A stretch of 64,000 nucleotides of DNA. It comes from Bacillus sp. es.036. Its GTDB lineage: Bacteria > Bacillota > Bacilli > Bacillales > Guptibacillaceae. Shown in pieces: positions 48,213 to 57,060 of the stretch. Position 1 is the first letter of the stretch, and each line of letters opens with the position of its first letter. Below the pieces are notes generated by a model that did no database searches, was not told where the DNA came from, and saw nothing but the letters and a program-made list of their open reading frames with translations. The position numbers were made by a program, and so were the translations under genes. The DNA lies in the NCBI RefSeq assembly GCF_002563635.1, contig NZ_PDIZ01000001.1:1488001-1552000 (forward strand). Reading direction: 5' to 3'.

Positions 48213-50510
48213 TCATAGAAGAAACATAGAAGGCTCCTTTAAGACTTTGTAATGTTGCCATTCATAAGGTAGTAATTGGTGATATTGTTTTTCTAAATAG
48301 CGATTATCAACTAGGAGTAATAGACCATGATCCGATTCAGTACGAATGAGCCGTCCCCCTGCCTGGAGCACACGATTCATGCCAGGATATACGTACGTAT
48401 ACTCGAACCCATTTTTCCCATCTTGATCAAAATAGGTTTTCATTAATTGGCGTTCCGTATCAAAGTTTGGCAATCCAACCCCGACCACCACCACACCTGT
48501 TAAACGTTCGCCTTTTAAATCAATTCCCTCAGAAAAAATTCCACCTACTACAGCAAACCCTACTAAACTTGTCTCACGATCAGACGAAAACTCGCTTAAG
48601 AAACCTTCTCGTTCCTCTTCTGTCATGCCGCTTTTTTGTATCATCGTTTCTGTTTGAGCGGGAGCGGTAAATGCGCTATACACTTCTTCCATGTACCCAT
48701 ATGAAGGGAAAAAGAATAAGTAATTCCCCGGCTTCCTTTCAACAACATTTTCGAGAAGGGAAACAAGTGATGGCAACGTTCGTTCTCTGTCCCGGTATTT
48801 CGTGGAAAGGGGAGCGATCAATACTTCCGCATGCTCACGCGGAAATGGAGATGGAATTCGTACCGCATAATCCTCTTCTCTCCAACCGAGCATATTTTGA
48901 TAATATGAAAAAGGACTAAAAGTTGCTGAGAAAAAAACGTTCGCTCGAAATCCTTTCCTCATTTTTTGAAGCAGATTGGAAGGATCAAAACAAAAAAGCT
49001 TGATTTTCACCTCTAACTTTCCTGCCTCCACATAGGTAATAAAGCGTTCGTCGTAAAGCTTTGCAATCCGAATAAAGTTCTGCGCTAAAAAGTACGTTTC
49101 TAAAAGAAGCTCATCACTTCCTTGTTGTAGCAACTCTTTCTCACTTTCTTGTACAAACGTATCAAGTTGCACAATAAGTTCTTCATCCACTTCTGACAAA
49201 ACGAGAGATCCATTTTGAGTCGATTTCCGATAATCCAGGAACGTACGGTTAAGCTTAGCTGCAACATCCGAAATAGCGTTGTCATGATTTTTATAAGCGC
49301 GCTTCAAGTTTAGAAATGGGGATTTCGTTAATTCTGCTGAATACATTTCTCGCGCACGATCGACAAGATTATGTGCTTCATCAACTAGTACGGTCGTTTG
49401 CTTCTTTTGTTCATCAATTAACCTTTTTAGCGAAACGCGAGGATCATATAAATAATTATAATCACAAATAACCACGTCTGCTGTATAAGACAAATCAAGG
49501 GATAGTTCAAAAGGACATAATCGATGCTTCTCTGCATATTGTTCAATTACTCTTCGGGTAATACGCGTTTCATTGTTTAAAAGATCAAGCATTCCTTCGT
49601 TTATTCGATCGTAATATCCATCGGCGAATTCACAATAATCCTTTTGACAGATTGTTTTTTCTTTAAAACAGATTTTATCTCTTGCTGTAATGGTTACGGA
49701 AGAAGTGTGGAGGCCTTTCTCCTCCATAAGTTGAAAAGCTTCCTGTGCGGTTTCCCTCGTAATGGTTTTCGCGGTAAGGTAGAAAATCTTTTTACCAAAC
49801 CCTTCCCCCAATGCTTTCATAACAGGAAATAGCGTACTGATCGTTTTCCCAATCCCAGTCGGCGCCATCGCAAACAGCGTCGCTTCCTCCTGTACTGTTT
49901 TATAGACGCTTCCTGCTAACTTTCGCTGACCTTCTCTGTATGTATCGAAAGGAAACGAAAGAGCTTTACAGCTTTCGTTTCGCATCATAGTATGTTTCTG
50001 CTTCCACTTAGCAAACGGGGCATATTGCTCAATCATGCGCAGCATGAAAGCTCGTAGATCGCTTGCTGTTAGATCATGTTGGAATCGAATGATGTCATTT
50101 GATTCTGACTGAATATACGTTAATTGAATGGTAATCTGATCAAGGTTATATTTCTCAACAGCCATATACCCATAACATTTCGCTTGTGCCCAGTAAACGG
50201 GGTGTGTCTGTTCATTCACATCAGAGAGCGGGAGTGATGTCGATTTAATTTCATCAATCATATAGAGATCACCGTTCATTAGGAGACCATCGCACCGTCC
50301 TTCGATATGAAAGGTCATTTCTTCGTAATGGAACCTGGTATCAAACGGCACTTCCTTTTTATCCAATTCACCATACGTTTTTTGAACCATCTGATGAAGT
50401 CGCGTTCCTTCCGTCATAGTTGTCGCTGTTCGAAAACGATGATCAATACTTCCACTTCGTAATGCATACTCAACAAGTGGTCGTACTGACACATTAATGA
50501 TTTCATCCAT
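48213..50510 (-). CDS. DinG/XPD-like DNA helicase with N-terminal PD-(D/E)xK nuclease domain
   Basis: 765 aa. Residues about 1-180 look like a RecB/Cas4-type nuclease (EGRCDGLLMNGDLYMIDEIKST holds the D...ExK pattern). Then follow an SF2 XPD-family helicase: Walker A APTGIGKTIS, the four-cysteine Fe-S region (ICFKEKTICQKDYCEF ... LCPFEL), the DEAH box VDEAHN, and C-terminal motif VI-like QAGGRLIRTESD. This is the COG1199 layout of an iron-sulphur helicase acting on damaged or structured DNA, fused to its own nuclease. No Cas or defence genes are nearby. Weak ribosome site (AGGTGATAAG). Confidence 0.85.
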   Translation of the reverse strand: MDEIINVSVRPLVEYALRSGSIDHRFRTATTMTEGTRLHQMVQKTYGELDKKEVPFDTRFHYEEMTFHIEGRCDGLLMNGDLYMIDEIKSTSLPLSDVNEQTHPVYWAQAKCYGYMAVEKYNLDQITIQLTYIQSESNDIIRFQHDLTASDLRAFMLRMIEQYAPFAKWKQKHTMMRNESCKALSFPFDTYREGQRKLAGSVYKTVQEEATLFAMAPTGIGKTISTLFPVMKALGEGFGKKIFYLTAKTITRETAQEAFQLMEEKGLHTSSVTITARDKICFKEKTICQKDYCEFADGYYDRINEGMLDLLNNETRITRRVIEQYAEKHRLCPFELSLDLSYTADVVICDYNYLYDPRVSLKRLIDEQKKQTTVLVDEAHNLVDRAREMYSAELTKSPFLNLKRAYKNHDNAISDVAAKLNRTFLDYRKSTQNGSLVLSEVDEELIVQLDTFVQESEKELLQQGSDELLLETYFLAQNFIRIAKLYDERFITYVEAGKLEVKIKLFCFDPSNLLQKMRKGFRANVFFSATFSPFSYYQNMLGWREEDYAVRIPSPFPREHAEVLIAPLSTKYRDRERTLPSLVSLLENVVERKPGNYLFFFPSYGYMEEVYSAFTAPAQTETMIQKSGMTEEEREGFLSEFSSDRETSLVGFAVVGGIFSEGIDLKGERLTGVVVVGVGLPNFDTERQLMKTYFDQDGKNGFEYTYVYPGMNRVLQAGGRLIRTESDHGLLLLVDNRYLEKQYHQLLPYEWQHYKVLKEPSMFLL

Positions 50511-50521
50511 CTTATCACCTA

Positions 50522-51793
50522 TTATTTTCGTTTATGCACTTTCATTAAGAGACCACCTTTGATCCGTAGGGAAACAAGTGGCTCTGCTAGTACAGGGCGA
50601 TCGTGCAGTTTTTGAAGATGAAAGCTTTTTCCTATTGTTGAAAATATTAATTGAGCCTCATAAGTAGCGAATTGACTTCCGATACAGCTTCGAGGTCCTC
50701 CACCAAATGGGAAATAAGCAAATGGGGCATGCTTCTCTTTCATTCGGTATAGGGAAAACTGCTCCGGATTTTCAAAGAATGAGGGATTGCGATGCATAAC
50801 GTAGGGACTAATCAAAAACGATGACCCCGATTTAAATTGATACCCCATTAGTTCAACTGGTACAATCGCTTCTCTTAATATGACCCAGGCTGCAGGGTAG
50901 AGTCTTAACGTCTCTTTAAAAAACAGATGTGTAAGATCGTGTTGGTGAATACCTGATTCTCCTGCCTCTTTCCATTCCTTTAAAAGCTGCTGTTCAATTT
51001 CCTCATTTTTTGAAAGTTCATACCACATCCATGATAGCACGTTTGCAGTTGTTTCATGGCCAGCAATAAGCATTGTTAAGATTTGACTTCTCACTTCTTC
51101 GCTCGAAAGAGGAGATCCGTCAGTATAAGTTGATTCTTGAAGGAGTGAAAGTAAATGATCGCCTTTGGGTGTGTTTTGAATTAGCTGATCGGCCAGTTCA
51201 TTTAAGCGGTTATTTCCTAATTTGTATTGTTTGTTCCGCTTAGTAGGCACAAATTCTGGTGATGGGAAAGGGAGAAATAAGTCAGATGCAGATTTCTCGA
51301 TAATATGGGTCACTGCTGTGACAAGTTTGATACTTTCTTTCTTTGAGATATCTTGACCAAACATGGCTTTCATAATAATTCTTAGCGTTAACCTCATCAT
51401 TTCTGAGCTAATACAAATGACTTCTCCATCATCCCACCCATCGATAAACCGTTTTGTTTCTTCGAGGATGATTGAGATATATTGAGTCATTTTCTCTTTA
51501 TGAAAAGCAGGCATCATCATTTTTCGCTGCCGCGCATGCGTTTTGCCTTCTGAGGTTAATAGCCCCCGCCCAATCGTTTGGCTCAATAACGAAGCGGAGC
51601 TCCCTTTTTGAAAAGATTCTGCATTCATAACAAGGATTTGTTTAACTGCCTCAGGTTGATGCACGATAAAAGAAGAAGCACCGAGCTCTACGAAATCCGC
51701 TATATCACGGGTTTTTGATAAAAAACCTAATGGATCCTTACGAAAAGAGATATAATTCTTCAAACGTATACCAGATAACTTTTCAACACTCAC
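50522..51793 (-). CDS. cytochrome P450
   Basis: 423 aa from the GTG at 51793; a GTG four codons earlier is an alternative, both poorly supported by ribosome sites. P450 motifs: I-helix AGHETTANVL, K-helix ExxR in FKETLRLYP, and the haem loop FPFGGGPRSCIGSQFA with the cysteine ligand. The closest remembered relatives are CYP102/CYP4-like bacterial P450s without reductase fusion, so it depends on a separate redox partner. The stop lies 11 bases before the helicase start, so they may be cotranscribed. Substrate unknown. Confidence 0.9.
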   Translation of the reverse strand: MSVEKLSGIRLKNYISFRKDPLGFLSKTRDIADFVELGASSFIVHQPEAVKQILVMNAESFQKGSSASLLSQTIGRGLLTSEGKTHARQRKMMMPAFHKEKMTQYISIILEETKRFIDGWDDGEVICISSEMMRLTLRIIMKAMFGQDISKKESIKLVTAVTHIIEKSASDLFLPFPSPEFVPTKRNKQYKLGNNRLNELADQLIQNTPKGDHLLSLLQESTYTDGSPLSSEEVRSQILTMLIAGHETTANVLSWMWYELSKNEEIEQQLLKEWKEAGESGIHQHDLTHLFFKETLRLYPAAWVILREAIVPVELMGYQFKSGSSFLISPYVMHRNPSFFENPEQFSLYRMKEKHAPFAYFPFGGGPRSCIGSQFATYEAQLIFSTIGKSFHLQKLHDRPVLAEPLVSLRIKGGLLMKVHKRK

Positions 51794-51867
51794 GTAAACC
51801 ACCACTCACTATTTTTCTCTATTATAGAAAGAACTGGATAGTACTTGCAATTTATAAGAGGTTACGA

Positions 51868-51908
51868 TGCAAAAATGCTCTCGCTAATCAGCGAGAGCAT
51901 TTTTGCTT
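51868..51908. terminator. strong bidirectional terminator
   Basis: A perfect 16-bp stem GCAAAAATGCTCTCGC/GCGAGAGCATTTTTGC (51869-51884, 51891-51906) lies between the M29 aminopeptidase stop and the P450 start. Confidence 0.9.
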
Positions 51909-53148
51909 ATTTGACATTAATTGACCAGTTACCGTTTCGGAAAATCGCTTCCGTCGTCCCATCTGCTTTGACGCCGTCAATATTGAGTTCTCCAGAACCC
52001 ATCATAAAATCAACGTGCGTGATGCTGTTATTTACACCATGACCATCCAATGCATCATCATCCATATCAGCTCCGCCTTTAACACTACTCGGATAAGCTT
52101 TTCCAAGTGCTAAATGACAAGAAGCATTTTCGTCGTATAACGTATTAAAGAAAATAAGGCCTGATTGAGAGATAGGCGATTGGTGCGGAACGATCGCAAT
52201 CTCACCAAGTCTCCGCGAGCCATCATCCATGTTCAATAGATTTTCAAGCGTTTCATAGCCTTCTTCCGCTGAAAAATCCACAACTTTACCATCCTTAAAT
52301 GTTAATGAGAAGTTATTGATTAAGTTACCGCCATAACTTAATGGTTTCGTACTAGAAACCGTACCATTCACCCCATATTTATGTGGTAACGTAAAAACTT
52401 CTTCGGTTGGCATATTTGCATTAAATTCAATGCCCTGCTCAGAAATGGAAGATCCGCCTTTCCATATATGCCCTTCAGGTAGTTCAATTTCCAGATCAGT
52501 ACCAGGTGCCTTATAAGCAAGTTTCTTGTAGTTTCGATCATTCAGAACACCTCTTGCTTTAGCAAGAGTAGCGTTGTGATCATTCCAAGCTGCAATTGGA
52601 TCTGTTTGATCGACACGCGTAATGGTAAATATTTGGTTCCAAAGCTTTTCAACAGCATCCTCTTTTGATGATTCTGGGAAAATTTTCTTTGCCCATTCTC
52701 CATTCGGGATCGCAACGATGGACCATGTGATCTTGTCGTTCATCGTATACTTACGGAAATTTTTCATTGCTTCGCCACTCGCTTTATTTGAAGCAGAAAT
52801 GCGTGATGAAGCAATCCCTTTTAATAAATCAGGATTTGTGGAGCGAATTGAAAGAATAGCAGCGCCATCTTCAGCAAAGTGATCGTACATTTTCACACGC
52901 CATTCAGGGACATTTCCAAGCACATCTTGGGCGGCATTCTCATACCATAAACGGTCAAGATCGTCGTCACTCCAGTTAATATGTACAGTCTTCGCTCCTA
53001 TTTCGTAGGCTTTTTTTACAACGATTCGAGTAAATTCTGCACCTTCAATAGAGGAGTTAATTACAAGCATTTGATCTTTTTGTAAATTAACCCCTCTTTT
53101 AAGAGCAAGTTCAGCATACTTTTCTAACATGATTTGTTCTGGCAACAT
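51907..53148 (-). CDS. M29 family aminopeptidase
   Basis: 413 aa; AAGGAGG ahead of the ATG. It matches AmpS/PepS-type M29 metallopeptidases along its length: metal-ligand regions NMPTEEVFTLP, SAEEGYETL, NTLYDENASCHLALG and NNSITHVDFMMGS. These exopeptidases release N-terminal residues and work in the cytoplasm with Co or Zn. Single gene ending at a strong terminator. Confidence 0.93.
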   Translation of the reverse strand: MLPEQIMLEKYAELALKRGVNLQKDQMLVINSSIEGAEFTRIVVKKAYEIGAKTVHINWSDDDLDRLWYENAAQDVLGNVPEWRVKMYDHFAEDGAAILSIRSTNPDLLKGIASSRISASNKASGEAMKNFRKYTMNDKITWSIVAIPNGEWAKKIFPESSKEDAVEKLWNQIFTITRVDQTDPIAAWNDHNATLAKARGVLNDRNYKKLAYKAPGTDLEIELPEGHIWKGGSSISEQGIEFNANMPTEEVFTLPHKYGVNGTVSSTKPLSYGGNLINNFSLTFKDGKVVDFSAEEGYETLENLLNMDDGSRRLGEIAIVPHQSPISQSGLIFFNTLYDENASCHLALGKAYPSSVKGGADMDDDALDGHGVNNSITHVDFMMGSGELNIDGVKADGTTEAIFRNGNWSINVK

Positions 53149-53256
53149 AATTCCTCCTTCGAATCCTTACGATTACTTAAAATTTTAACAAAACAGACTC
53201 TTTCTGTCTTCTTAATCCTGATGATTAGTTTAAACTATTGGAAAGTAGTGTGAAAA

Positions 53257-53895
53257 ATGACAAATATGACGTTCAATGATGAATGTGTTTGCGATCATAC
53301 CATTACAGTATTTGGAGCGGGAGAAGTAAGTGCTGCACCCGATAGAGCGGTCGTTGTTACTGGAGTTACAACAACTTCAGAACAAGTAGCAGAAGCTCAA
53401 GAAGAAAACGCTGCTCTCATTTCCTCCATTGTATCGTCTCTTCATTCTCTCGGTATTCCATCAGAGAATATTCAAACAACCGATTATCGGATTGAAGAAA
53501 ACATACGCTATGAAAACAACGTGAAGATTTTTCTTGGTTACAAAGTAACGCATCTCCTTAAAGTATACGTCGAGCCAGTGAGCGATACTGGAGCGGCGAT
53601 CGATGCAGCAGTAGCCTCAGGAGCAAACGTAGTCTCGGATATTCGTTTTGAGTTAAAAGATCCAACGATCGCCTACCAAAAAGCTTTAGCCATTGCGATT
53701 AAAGATGCAAAGGAAAAAGCTAAAACAATTGCACACGCAATTAACATTGTCCTTCCACATTCACCACATCAAATTGTTGAGCTTAGTTCATTGTCGCCTT
53801 CCCCACGGATGTTTAGTGACGTTCAAGCAACTCAAATCCAAACAGGTCAATTAGTGATAACCGCTCAGTTAAAAATGAGTTATCTTCTTAAATAA
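53257..53895 (+). CDS. SIMPL domain protein (DUF541)
   Basis: 212 aa. The SIMPL fold starts at ITVFGAGEVSAAPDRAVVVTGVTT and continues through IQTTDYRIEENIRYENNVKIFLGYKVTHLLKV and a helical AYQKALAIAIKDAKEKAKTIA. No signal peptide, so cytosolic, unlike many family members. Function is unknown. The ribosome site is weak. Terminator follows. Confidence 0.85.
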   Translation: MTNMTFNDECVCDHTITVFGAGEVSAAPDRAVVVTGVTTTSEQVAEAQEENAALISSIVSSLHSLGIPSENIQTTDYRIEENIRYENNVKIFLGYKVTHLLKVYVEPVSDTGAAIDAAVASGANVVSDIRFELKDPTIAYQKALAIAIKDAKEKAKTIAHAINIVLPHSPHQIVELSSLSPSPRMFSDVQATQIQTGQLVITAQLKMSYLLK

Positions 53896-53922
53896 AAAAA
53901 GGGCGTTCTAAACGCCCTCATC
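53894..53922. terminator. bidirectional terminator
   Basis: GGGCGTT/AACGCCC with flanking A and T runs between convergent genes. Confidence 0.8.
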
Positions 53923-54336
53923 TTACTTCGTCATCGCATGTTCTACTTTAATGCAACGATCCATGATGACTTTAATATCATGTTTCTTTCCATATTCATA
54001 CGCTTCTTCATTCATCACGCCGAGTTGGGCCCAGAAAACATCCGCCCCAATTTCAACGGCATCTTTCATAATATCTGGAAGAAACTCACTTCGTCTAAAG
54101 ACGTTAACGATATCAACATGACCTTCAATTTCTTTAAGTGAATCTACCGCTTTTACTCCAAGCGCATCATCAATCGTTGGATTAACTGGGATAATGTCGT
54201 AACCAGCATCCATCATCGCCTGAGATACCATAAAAGAGGTACGATTAGGGTTGTTCGATAAACCTACAACAGCAATTCGCTTCTTCGTTTTTAGAATGTT
54301 ACCAATCTCTTCCCTTGATGGGTTTTGAATCGTCAT
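53923..54336 (-). CDS. CoA-binding domain protein (YccU-like)
   Basis: 137 aa. Rossmann CoA-binding domain: RIAVVGLSNNPNRTSFMVSQAMMDAGYDIIPVNPT, VDIVNVFRRSEFLPDIMKDAVEIGADVFWAQLGVMNEEA and the final VIMDRCIKVEH. Same type as succinyl-CoA synthetase alpha N-domain and the small YccU proteins. Role unknown. AAAGGGGCGAG ribosome site. Confidence 0.9.
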   Translation of the reverse strand: MTIQNPSREEIGNILKTKKRIAVVGLSNNPNRTSFMVSQAMMDAGYDIIPVNPTIDDALGVKAVDSLKEIEGHVDIVNVFRRSEFLPDIMKDAVEIGADVFWAQLGVMNEEAYEYGKKHDIKVIMDRCIKVEHAMTK

Positions 54337-54518
54337 TTACGCTCGCCCCTTTGTTTTTTTGTATAAGTCCATTATAAAAGATGTCCGACCACAGCAACAC
54401 TATTTCGCTCAAATGCGGAAATAGAACCATTCCTCTTATGATCAGCTAGGGGCACATAGGGGATATTTTGTCCTGCATCCTTGGCCTTTATGTAAGCTGA
54501 ACGAGGAGAAAGACTTTT

Positions 54519-54851
54519 TTAATTTTGAATTAACTTCTCCCATACTTTCTCAAATACTATAGCCTCTGGCTACGGTACATATGCACTTATTTGATGTTCC
54601 GCAAAATACTCCCCATCTCTTTCGATGCCCGTGTTGTGTTATCTAAAGAAAACAGGATATGGAAAATTTCTGTCTGGAAAACAGGCTTTATTTATTCGCC
54701 TCGCACCATATGATGAATTTCAGCCTCTTCAGCTCGGTAAAGATGAATTCGTTTCGTGGTCAATTAAAGCATGACGCAATTTACGATCTCATAATTTGAA
54801 CTTCTTTGGTAACTCTGAATGGATTTCCTTCAAAAAATCCTCTCGCGTCAT
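54519..54851 (-). pseudogene. decayed coding remnant, family not recognised
   Basis: On the minus strand, protein-like sequence is broken by two in-frame stops and at least one frameshift. One part (frame ending 54519) reads ...NKACFPDRNFPYPVFFR*HNTGIERDGEY... then AEHQISAYVP*PEAIVFEKVWEKLIQN. A second, in another frame just upstream, reads KRIHLYRAEEAEIHHMVRGE, preceded by DFLKEIHSELPKKFKL. The residue mix and long codon-like stretches point to a former gene rather than random DNA. I do not know the family. Confidence 0.45.
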
Positions 54852-54893
54852 ACTGATTTATTCCATTATTCCTAATGAGGATAGAGTCGCACA

Positions 54894-54995
54894 TCACTCA
54901 AGGGTTGCTTCTCCAACTATACCTTCTCTTGTAACAGACTTACTTTTCACATACCCTGATCGATTATAGGCTAAAACAGTAAATTCGCTAGTCAT
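54894..54995 (-). pseudogene. possible 33-codon remnant
   Basis: ATG at 54995 with AAGGAAAG ahead, ending TGA at 54894. The peptide SEFTVLAYNRSGYVKSKSVT resembles the edge strands of an Fn3-like domain. It is too short to be a complete domain and lies in a stretch of decayed sequence. Confidence 0.3.
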
Positions 54996-55108
54996 TCTTT
55001 CCTTCTACTCATAAAGTGAGCCACCAATCCCCGATAGCAATACGGTTGACATAGCATGGTAATTAGAAAGAAAATATTTAACAATCACATTTTTGGAGGT
55101 TGCAACGG

Positions 55109-55183
55109 ATGAATCCCTCATTTCCATTCCCTCCCGTTACCCAATCGCACCTTAAAACGATAGGTAGATCGAACAATAATTAG
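55109..55183 (+). CDS. candidate 24-aa small ORF
   Basis: ATG at 55109 has a good ribosome site (TTGGAGG, 9 bases ahead) and the ORF ends at TAG 55181-55183. The peptide begins MNPSFPFPPVTQSHLK. A TTGACA at 55048 could be a -35 but no -10 fits. It may be a tiny protein or the start of a lost gene. Confidence 0.3.
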   Translation: MNPSFPFPPVTQSHLKTIGRSNNN

Positions 55184-55232
55184 GTTTATTCTTTTTTTCA
55201 AAAAATGAGTCGTGTCACGAGAATAGTTTTGC

Positions 55233-55238
55233 TATAAT
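55233..55238 (+). promoter_or_regulatory. extended -10 promoter of attenuated MFS operon
   Basis: TGCTATAAT gives a consensus extended -10 (TATAAT 55233-55238). The -35 is weak, but a partial palindrome CGTGTCACG (55211-55219) lies there. Confidence 0.65.
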
Positions 55239-55269
55239 TTCTCTTAACTAATTGAAGGGAGAAGGTAAT

Positions 55270-55323
55270 ATGTTAAAAATTCTGGAGCTAATGTCAATAC
55301 ACAGGAGGGACGAATGGCTTTAA
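55270..55323 (+). CDS. 17-aa leader peptide of the MFS attenuator
   Basis: ATG 55270 follows GAAGGGAGAAGG and the ORF ends at TAA 55321-55323. The peptide is MLKILELMSIHRRDEWL. Codons 11-14 (His-Arg-Arg-Asp) form the 5' arm of the hairpin at 55301-55343. A second tiny ORF (Met-Ala-Leu-Met, 55313-55327) with its own AGGAGGG overlaps the end. The layout fits ribosome-stalling leaders that control drug-efflux and ribosome-protection genes. Confidence 0.6.
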   Translation: MLKILELMSIHRRDEWL

Positions 55324-55379
55324 TGTAAATGACTCCCTCCTGTCTTTCCATTATCAGAACTTACAATGAAAGTTGGAGG
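55301..55379 (+). promoter_or_regulatory. translational attenuator with two competing hairpins
   Basis: Structure A: ACAGGAGGGA (55301-55310) with TCCCTCCTGT (55334-55343), 10 perfect pairs. Structure B: CCTCC (55336-55340) with GGAGG (55375-55379, the MFS Shine-Dalgarno) plus CTTTC (55344-55348) with GAAAG (55368-55372). A and B share CCTCC, so they exclude each other: A frees the ribosome site, B hides it. No U-run follows A, which favours translational over transcriptional attenuation. Confidence 0.6.
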
Positions 55380-55382
55380 ATC

Positions 55383-56585
55383 ATGTCTTCATTATCAACA
55401 CGTAATCTGACCCTATTGTTCTGGGTACACTTTTTTGGAACGATTAGTTTCTTACAGCCCGTTTTAACCTTATTTTATATAAAAAATGGATTAAGTGAGG
55501 CAAACATTCTTGTTCTTTTAATATGCTGGAGCGGTGCTGTATTAATAGGAGAAATTCCAACAGGTGTTTTCGCAGATCGGTTTGGTGCTCGAGTGTCATT
55601 TCTAACAGGTTCCATTATTAAACTAAGTAGTATTGGTATCCTTTTACTTGCTAATAGCCTCGAAATGTTTATGCTATTTAGCGTTTTAAACGGATTATCG
55701 GTTACTTTTTTCTCCGGAGCGGACGAAGCGCTAATATACGAGTCATTAAAAAAAGATAATAAACAGCAAAAAATGGATGAAGCTATGGGCAAAATCCAAT
55801 CAGCAGGGTTTATCGCTATGATGATCGCTGTTCTGTTTGGCTCATTTTTTGCAAGAGACCTTGAACAAGAACAGTTTCAGCTGCTGATTCTATTAAGCAT
55901 GGTCTCCTATATCGTTGAATTCGTTCTTTTGCTCTTTATTCAGGAGCCTTCTGGTAAAGTGAGTATACCCGGAACTTCGATCGAAAATGTTTTGGAAGGT
56001 GTACGAGTGATAAAACAAGCACCGCGGCTTTTAGTTATGTTTTTGAACGTAACACTCGTCTTTATCCCAACAGTTGCGGTTTTTGAGAAATTTGACCAAC
56101 CTCTTATGATCGGTTCAGGACTTCCGGTATACTTTATCGGACCAGTTTACGCCGTAGGTGCTTTACTCGCATTCTTTTCTTCAAGAAGTATCGGTATGTT
56201 AAATAAAAATCTTTCTTATTCAGTTTTAATGTACACGTCCGGTCTTCTTTCCGCTTTCGGACTGTTGTTGGCTGCTCTATTTCAAAATCAGCTATGGATA
56301 ATTTTGTCCATGGTATTGTTTTTAAGGTGGGTTGGTGCTATTCGCTATCCGATCTATTCCAAGTTAAGCAACAACATCATTCCATCTCATGTAAGAGCGA
56401 CAACGATCTCACTCCTATCTATACTTGACTCGTTATTTGACCTAGTGATTTTTTTGTTATTAATTTCTTTTGCTGCGGAAGGTATTCAGGGTGTTTTATT
56501 TGGCGGAGCAGCGGTAGCCCTAATTGGATCATCACTTCCAATTCAGCAACGAGAGAAATTGCGCTCCAGCCCGATAAATCGGTAA
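55383..56585 (+). CDS. MFS efflux-type transporter
   Basis: 400 aa from the ATG at 55383, 3 bases after TTGGAGGA; the frame is open upstream to 55329 but through the attenuator. About 12 membrane segments. Loop 2-3 motif GVFADRFGARVSFLTG and motif C-like segments fit drug:H antiporters. The protein resembles Mef-like or uncharacterised Firmicutes drug pumps in outline. Its leader suggests induction by a ribosome-targeting compound. Substrate unproven. Confidence 0.8.
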   Translation: MSSLSTRNLTLLFWVHFFGTISFLQPVLTLFYIKNGLSEANILVLLICWSGAVLIGEIPTGVFADRFGARVSFLTGSIIKLSSIGILLLANSLEMFMLFSVLNGLSVTFFSGADEALIYESLKKDNKQQKMDEAMGKIQSAGFIAMMIAVLFGSFFARDLEQEQFQLLILLSMVSYIVEFVLLLFIQEPSGKVSIPGTSIENVLEGVRVIKQAPRLLVMFLNVTLVFIPTVAVFEKFDQPLMIGSGLPVYFIGPVYAVGALLAFFSSRSIGMLNKNLSYSVLMYTSGLLSAFGLLLAALFQNQLWIILSMVLFLRWVGAIRYPIYSKLSNNIIPSHVRATTISLLSILDSLFDLVIFLLLISFAAEGIQGVLFGGAAVALIGSSLPIQQREKLRSSPINR

Positions 56586-56810
56586 ATAAATTTCCAGAAT
56601 GGTTTGCAATTTAGAAGTGCCGGTGCTATTATATATTTAAACCATTTTACTATTAATATATTTAGGATTTAAATTAGCTGTAGCTTCGAAAGAGGGTAAC
56701 AAAGTTAAATCCTCTTCCAAAAGTTGCAGTTTTTTAATGTAAACGTATTACAATGGTAAATGGTGAATTTTAAATTATGTACGATGAGGTACATTAGGAG
56801 GCAATTTTTT

Positions 56811-57011
56811 ATGCAAAACGGTAAAGTAAAATGGTTCAACGCTGAAAAAGGTTTCGGTTTCATCGAAGTTGAAGGTGGAGACGACGTATTCGTACACTTC
56901 TCTGCAATCAACGGCGAAGGTTTCAAAACACTTGACGAAGGCCAAGAAGTTAACTTCGAAATCGTAGAAGGTAACCGCGGACCACAAGCAGCTAACGTAA
57001 CAAAAGCATAA
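56811..57011 (+). CDS. cold-shock protein, CspA family
   Basis: 66 aa single-strand nucleic-acid-binding beta-barrel. RNP1 is KGFGFI and RNP2 is VFVHF. The start at 56811 has TTAGGAGGC ahead; an upstream in-frame ATG (56760) is in the leader. The gene has a 50-plus-base AT-rich leader, common for csp genes. It acts as an RNA chaperone. A strong terminator follows. Confidence 0.95.
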   Translation: MQNGKVKWFNAEKGFGFIEVEGGDDVFVHFSAINGEGFKTLDEGQEVNFEIVEGNRGPQAANVTKA

Positions 57012-57018
57012 ATCGCTT

Positions 57019-57060
57019 TACAAGCCCCCGACGAAACTTTCGTCAGGGGCTTGTTTATTT
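57019..57060. terminator. bidirectional terminator after csp
   Basis: CAAGCCCCCGACGAA/TTCGTCAGGGGCTTG (57021-57035, 57039-57053), with one mismatched pair, then T-rich. Confidence 0.9.

Noticed and set aside
55329-55382. N-terminal extension of the MFS transporter
   Set aside because: It would translate through the attenuator stem; the ATG at 55383 has the ribosome site and typical MFS start.
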